From the NCBI GenBank assembly GCA_030562195.1, contig JAUJPP010000005.1:36505106-36569105 (forward strand): DNA of 64,000 nucleotides, in the 5' to 3' direction. The position numbers and the translations under genes are program-made. Origin of the DNA: Nipponacmea schrenckii (Eukaryota; Mollusca; Gastropoda; Lottiidae). This document shows, one piece after another, positions 59,470 through 64,000 of this stretch; the first letter of the stretch is position 1, and the number at the start of each line of letters is the position of its first letter. The notes under the pieces are model-generated. The model did no database searches and was not told where the DNA came from. It saw only the letters and a list, made by a program, of their open reading frames with translations.

Positions 59470-60602
59470 CAACCACTTTATTCTCAACATTAATCTCACA
59501 CTACTTTATTATCAACATTAATCTGATACCACTTTATTCTCAACATTAGTCTTATACCACTTTCTCAACATTAATCTTATACAACTTTATTCTCAACATT
59601 ATTCTGATACCGCTTTATTCTCAAGATTAATCTGATACCACTTTATTCTCAACATCATTCTTAGATACAACACGATTCTGAACATTAATCTGATACCACT
59701 TTATTCTCAACATTAATTTGATACTACTTTATTCTCAACATTAATCTGATACAACTTGATTCTCAACATTAATCTTATACAACTTGATTCACAACGTTAA
59801 TCTAACACTACTTTATTCTAAACATTAATCTGATACCACTTTATTTTCAACATTATTCTTATACCACTTTATTCTGAACATTAATCCGATACAATTTTAT
59901 TCTCAACATTAATCTGATACCACTTTATTTTCAACATTAATCTTATACAACTTGATTCTCAACATTATTCTGATACTACTTTATTCTCAACATTATTCTG
60001 ATACTACTTTATTCTCAACATTAATCCGATACAATTTTATTCTCAACATTAATCTGATACCACTTTATTTTCAACATTAATCTTATACAACTTGATTCTC
60101 AACATTATTCTTACACTACTTTATTCTCAACATTATTCTGATACTACTTTATTCTCAACATTAATCTGATACCACTTTATTTTCAACATTAATCTGATAC
60201 CACTTTCTCAACATTAATCTTATACAACTTGATTCTCAACATTATTCTTACACTACTTTATTCTCAACATTAATCTTATACCACTTTATTCTCAACATTA
60301 ATCCGATACAATTTTATTCTCAACATTAATCTGATACCACTTTATTTTCAACATTAATCTTATACAACTTGATTCTCAACATTATTCTTACACTACTTTA
60401 TTCTCAACATTATTCTGATACTACTTTATTCTCAACATTAATCTGATACCACTTCTTTCTCAACATTAATCTCACACTACTTTATTCTAAACATTAATCT
60501 GATACCACTTTTTTCTCAACATTAATCTTATACCACTTTCTCAACATTAATCTGTTACCACTTGATTCTCAACATTAATCTGATACCACTTTATTCTCAA
60601 CA
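59470..60602. repeat. 28-bp minisatellite, about 40 copies
   Basis: The unit is approximately ACTTTATTCTCAACATTAATCTGATACC, shown here in pieces: ACTTTATTCTCAAC, then ATTAATCTGATACC. Variants include CTTATACA, CTTACACT and CCGATACA. Blocks of units recur in the same variant order at about 59880-60000 and 60290-60390, showing higher-order duplication. A MITE at 60607-61096 interrupts the last unit. Confidence 0.9.
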
Positions 60603-60606
60603 TTAA

Positions 60607-61096
60607 AGGGGCCCAGGCTTTATTTCTTTCGGACAATCATCCAACAGCCTCAAACACATGAAATCTTTTGGTTAGTTAATCAGAAATAGTCTATAGAGCT
60701 TACCTTTGAAATTTGAGCCTTCAAATCCATGTGTATCCATAATTATCTGTGTTTGAAAAATCATAATGTCGTAAGAAATTAGGAACGTTCCGCCATATTG
60801 GAAAACTGTTCGTTTTGATAATCAAAGAGTTATCCTTCCCGTCGTGCAATAGCGGTCATCTATATAAATAGACTACAACGCATTTTCAATTGTAGACTTT
60901 GTCAACAGGACACACAATTTTCAGACTGACTGGAGACCAGCCGCGTACAGCACGGAAAAAAAATGAATAGTGAAATTTTTTGTTTGAGGTATATTTCAAG
61001 GTATTTTGCGATTTTCTTAGAGCTTGAGTATTTCTGAGGACTATTTAAATGTAACAAAGGCCAAAAACCACCCCTAAAAATCAAGCCTGGGCCTCT
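60607..61096. mobile_element. TTAA-flanked MITE inside the minisatellite, 490 bp
   Basis: Ends AGGGGCCCAGGCTT and AAGCCTGGGCCTCT (13 of 14 inverted matches) with TTAA on both sides (60603-60606 and 61097-61100). Excising it and one TTAA rejoins a minisatellite unit as CTCAACATTAATCTGATAC, so insertion took place into the TTAA of a unit. No transposase is encoded. Confidence 0.8.
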
Positions 61097-61100
61097 TTAA

Positions 61101-61764
61101 TCTGATACGAAATAGATCAAATATTCCAAAGTGGAAGAGTTAATCTAGGCTAATCTCAAATTTCAAACAAGGATGAGACTGTACTAACATATATTTCAGA
61201 CTCTTATGGTGAAATCAAATTTTAAGTATCTATTTCTCCCAAGGATCAGTATAAGACAAGGAAAACACCAAATTTTTTAAATGAAAAATATATTTTGACT
61301 AGAAAAATAACTGAGTACAACATCAAAATAAATAATATCTGAACATAACAAAAAAAAAAATCAATTTATAGTTTACAACTTTGAACTAGGAGCAAAAATT
61401 TAACTTGAAATCGAATGTGGTAATCTAATTCACATCCAGATCCAAATTAAGTGTAGCTAATGATTATCAAAAAAAAAAACATTATTTAGTAGAATCTGTT
61501 TGGTCAATAATCAACTATTATGGTTCGTATGAATGAAAAGTTTTTTTCAGATACCAGACACTAAACATTGTAAATAATGGTAAAGGGTGTTTTTGTGAGA
61601 CAAACAGATTCAACACAAACTCCAATGTAAATTACATGTAAATATAATAAAAATCATAATGTTCCGCACAACACAACTGTTTAAAGTCATGGAACAGCTA
61701 ATCCTACAGGCAGCTCTTTTACACCTTAACAAGTCTCCTCTTCAGTTTCTAATTGATTCAATTT
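61101..61764. other. Downstream of the THUMPD3-like gene
   Basis: AT-rich DNA that probably contains the 3' UTR of the minus-strand gene ending at 61765. No clear AATAAA was pinned down. Confidence 0.4.
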
Positions 61765-63944
61765 TTACAACAAATAACATCCTTCCTTCTTCTCAAGAGC
61801 ACTCTTATCACTTTTGATTGACAATTCATTTGACTCCTCCCCTACACTGGATACAGATGATTTAGCACGGCTTTCTCCTGTATCTACACAACTAGCATAT
61901 ACAGGCATTTTGATGTGAACAAAGCTATCATTTCTTTCTCTCTTCACATCTAAATGTTTTTTGTCAGATTTGTCTTCAGCAGACGGATTACCTTCTTCAA
62001 CTTTAATGGCTTTATTGCATTTGGCTTGGCCTTCTAAATCTTCTTGTGCTTTGTGACCATCCTTTTTTGTACTCACTGCAGTCTTGACTGCAGTCTTGAC
62101 TGCAGACAGAGAGATATCTTTCACTGAATCAGTGATATATGCATCTATTTGAGATTTACCATCTTTGTTTTGGTTTTTCGCCTGAGTTTGAGCCTCTTCT
62201 GTGGTGGAAAATGCTGGTTGGAAAGATTCAGAAAGATTTAGAGTCTTTAGTGACTTTGGACGAACATCTTTCTGTGGGCTTGCACCTTCGGAGGGAGTTG
62301 GAGGAGGAAGGGGTATTTCAGAAGGTGTTGGTGGGGGTAGAGGAATTTCTGAAGGTGTTCTTGGTGGTAGTGGAATGTTATAAGGAGAATTTTTGAGATC
62401 AGATTGAGATTCTTGATAACCATTTTGATATTCGCAACTATTGGAATCGTTTGGTCCAACACCAGTATCAACTTTTGGAATTTCTAATGCTGCTTGAATT
62501 CCACTTTCTGTAGAAACATCTTTAGAATCTGTTCCTTTGGAAGCAACTTGGATGGAAGGTGTTCCAGTATCAACAGAAATGTTTCTGGTAGTAGTGGCTT
62601 GAGACCCTGTTTCTGCTGTGGTTTTATTTGTATCAGTGGATTGACTTCGGAGATCAGAAAAGGTAGGATTGGTCCCGCTGGATTGTGATCTTGTTTTCAC
62701 AGTGACCTGAGCCACCTCTTCTGGATGAGCTTGGATTCCAGAATCAGTTGTAGTGGAATGTTTTTCTATTTGTGAACCAGTTTCAGCTGTAGATAAACTG
62801 GTTTCAGTTGTTTGAGACCTTGTTTCCGTATATTTTGGAATGACACCTTCAGCAACTGGAGTATTTTCATCTTCAGCTTCTCCTGTGGTCTGTGCTTCGG
62901 ATTCTGATTGTTCAATTTTGGCACGTTTCCTTGGAGATCCAGTTTCATGAGTTTGCGCTGACGATTCTGATGAAGCAATATTGGTGTCAGAAACTTGGGA
63001 ACTACATTCGTTGGTGGAAGGTTTTGAAATAGAAGTTTGTGATGTGTTTTCTTTATTCCTCATAGCATTACCTCCACCTCCTGTCAGCTTTTTCAAATCT
63101 TCGAGATATTTTCGTCGTGACTCTGACTGAGCCTCGGCCATGTCCTTACGCTTTCGTGATATCTCTTCTGGAGTTTCTGGGGGAAGTTTTTCTGCGATAT
63201 CCTCCTCAGTTCGATGTAGTAAGTACACCCCTGTATCTATACCACCCATGTTGATAGCCAGAACCTTTCTTCTTTGCCACAAAATGGATTCTTGGATCAG
63301 CTGAAATAAAGAAAAGTTATAATCAGTTTAGTTCTGCTACAAGTTCGTAATATATTGAAAAACTGAATTACTGAAAGACAGGTGAAACTTTTTCAAAAAC
63401 TCCCGTCACATTACCAGAAACTTAAATAGTCGATAAAAGCAACGTTTAATAAAAAATAAAATTTTCTGTTGAGCAAATGAAAAAATTCAATGGCTCAGTT
63501 TATCATCCTTGATTTGACTTCTCTTCACTAGACACTAACAGCATGAAAGACAGAAACCACAACAAACATTACCTTAGTCATACACCGTTTGTCTTCAGTT
63601 ATAAAACAGGCACGTCCAGTTCTCTTACGAGTTACTCTAGCTAGCTCTTCTAACACCAAAGGATATAACTTCTGATTGTTCATTTTATTACCAAACCTAC
63701 AAAACGCACCACAATCTCTACATTCAGTTGAAGATATGGTTATATACAGAGATTTAGTACAATATTTTATTTTGAGGAAGGAAAATAGCAATAAATGAAG
63801 ATGTAAGACTGAGTACTACATTTCTAGCCCTACTATAGTGTAATATATATCTGAAACAATATTTGCCTTTTGGTTTTACTTTCAAGCAAATAAAATAGTA
63901 AAATATGAAAAAAAAAAAATCAATACTCACTTTCTTCCAAATGG
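61765..63944 (-). CDS. THUMPD3: THUMPD3-like tRNA methyltransferase, 3' part, long tail
   Basis: The C-terminal part of a probable THUMPD3, which with TRMT112 makes N2-methylguanosine in tRNA. Three exons are in the window: 63944-63931 (14 nt), 63696-63573 and 63300-61765, in phases 2, 0 and stop. They encode PFGRKFGNKMNNQKLYPLVL, then EELARVTRKRTGRACFITED and, after the last junction, WQRRKVLAINMGGIDTGVYL. These match the end of the Rossmann methyltransferase fold as I recall it from THUMPD3. The usual protein ends soon after this. Here about 480 more codons stay open in the same exon: Ser/Thr/Glu/Gln-rich with recurring TETGSQ-like motifs, three PLPPxTPSE repeats and basic patches, ending EKKEGCYLL, a CaaX-like signal. 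The 5' part lies beyond the window end. Assignment to THUMPD3 rather than THUMPD2 is from memory. Confidence 0.78.
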
Positions 63945-64000
63945 CTGAAAAAAATTTTACCAAAAATTAAAATTAAAAAAGTTACTATAGTAACATGGTA

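Noticed and set aside
59470..60602. CRISPR-like regular repeat
   Set aside because: Units abut directly with no unique spacers, and the host is an animal. It is a minisatellite.
62139..62978. Open frames opposite or out of phase with the THUMPD3-like tail
   Set aside because: Shadow frames caused by the low-complexity repeat composition of the real minus-strand exon.

Overview
This is animal nuclear DNA: AT-rich, intron-bearing genes with GT-AG junctions, long gene-poor stretches, and a heavy load of degraded transposable elements. The SEC62, SRPRB, THUMPD3-like and MYORG-like genes, the cluster of AIG1/GIMAP GTPases, the Penelope-type and Ty3-type elements and the tandem-core repeats that resemble bivalve pearl elements all suit a lophotrochozoan. 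A mollusc, probably a gastropod, is my best guess, but no single feature proves the species.

Layout. 1-12.1 kb holds no gene I can support, only a decayed LINE end, a TA microsatellite and single-copy AT-rich DNA. 12.9-15.6 kb carries a complete seven-exon SRPRB gene (+), with a SINE and a Mutator-like foldback element just upstream. 17.4-22.4 kb carries a minus-strand gene that appears on simple ORF reading as an intronless 16-finger C2H2 protein. When spliced it has four upstream exons encoding a BTB-BACK module that looks like the N-terminus of Rabankyrin-5/ANKFY1. 26-31.8 kb is a GIMAP cluster: one broken copy, then two intact genes transcribed divergently about 800 bp apart. 32.5-44.4 kb is a graveyard of elements: a Ty3-type LTR element with a tRNA-Pro-like primer site, LINE pieces, a tRNA-derived SINE and a repeat with a (CTGT)n tract. 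45.1-47.1 kb is a secreted GH31 glycosidase (+). 47.45-58.3 kb is SEC62 (+), whose large introns hold a Penelope-like element with a visible target duplication and a 10-copy array of a ~162-bp repeat. 58.8-61.1 kb has two TTAA-flanked MITEs and a ~40-copy 28-bp minisatellite. 61.8-63.9 kb is the 3' part of a THUMPD3-like tRNA methyltransferase gene (-), with an unusual ~480-residue tail ending in a CaaX-like motif. Its 5' part lies beyond the window.

Functionally, SRPRB and SEC62 both serve protein targeting to the endoplasmic reticulum, but they are 32 kb apart and I see no sign that the proximity matters. The three GIMAP copies form a local tandem family, probably linked to defence. The most unusual items are the ANKFY1-like BTB-BACK/zinc-finger chimera and the THUMPD3-like protein with a repeat-rich, possibly prenylated C-terminus.
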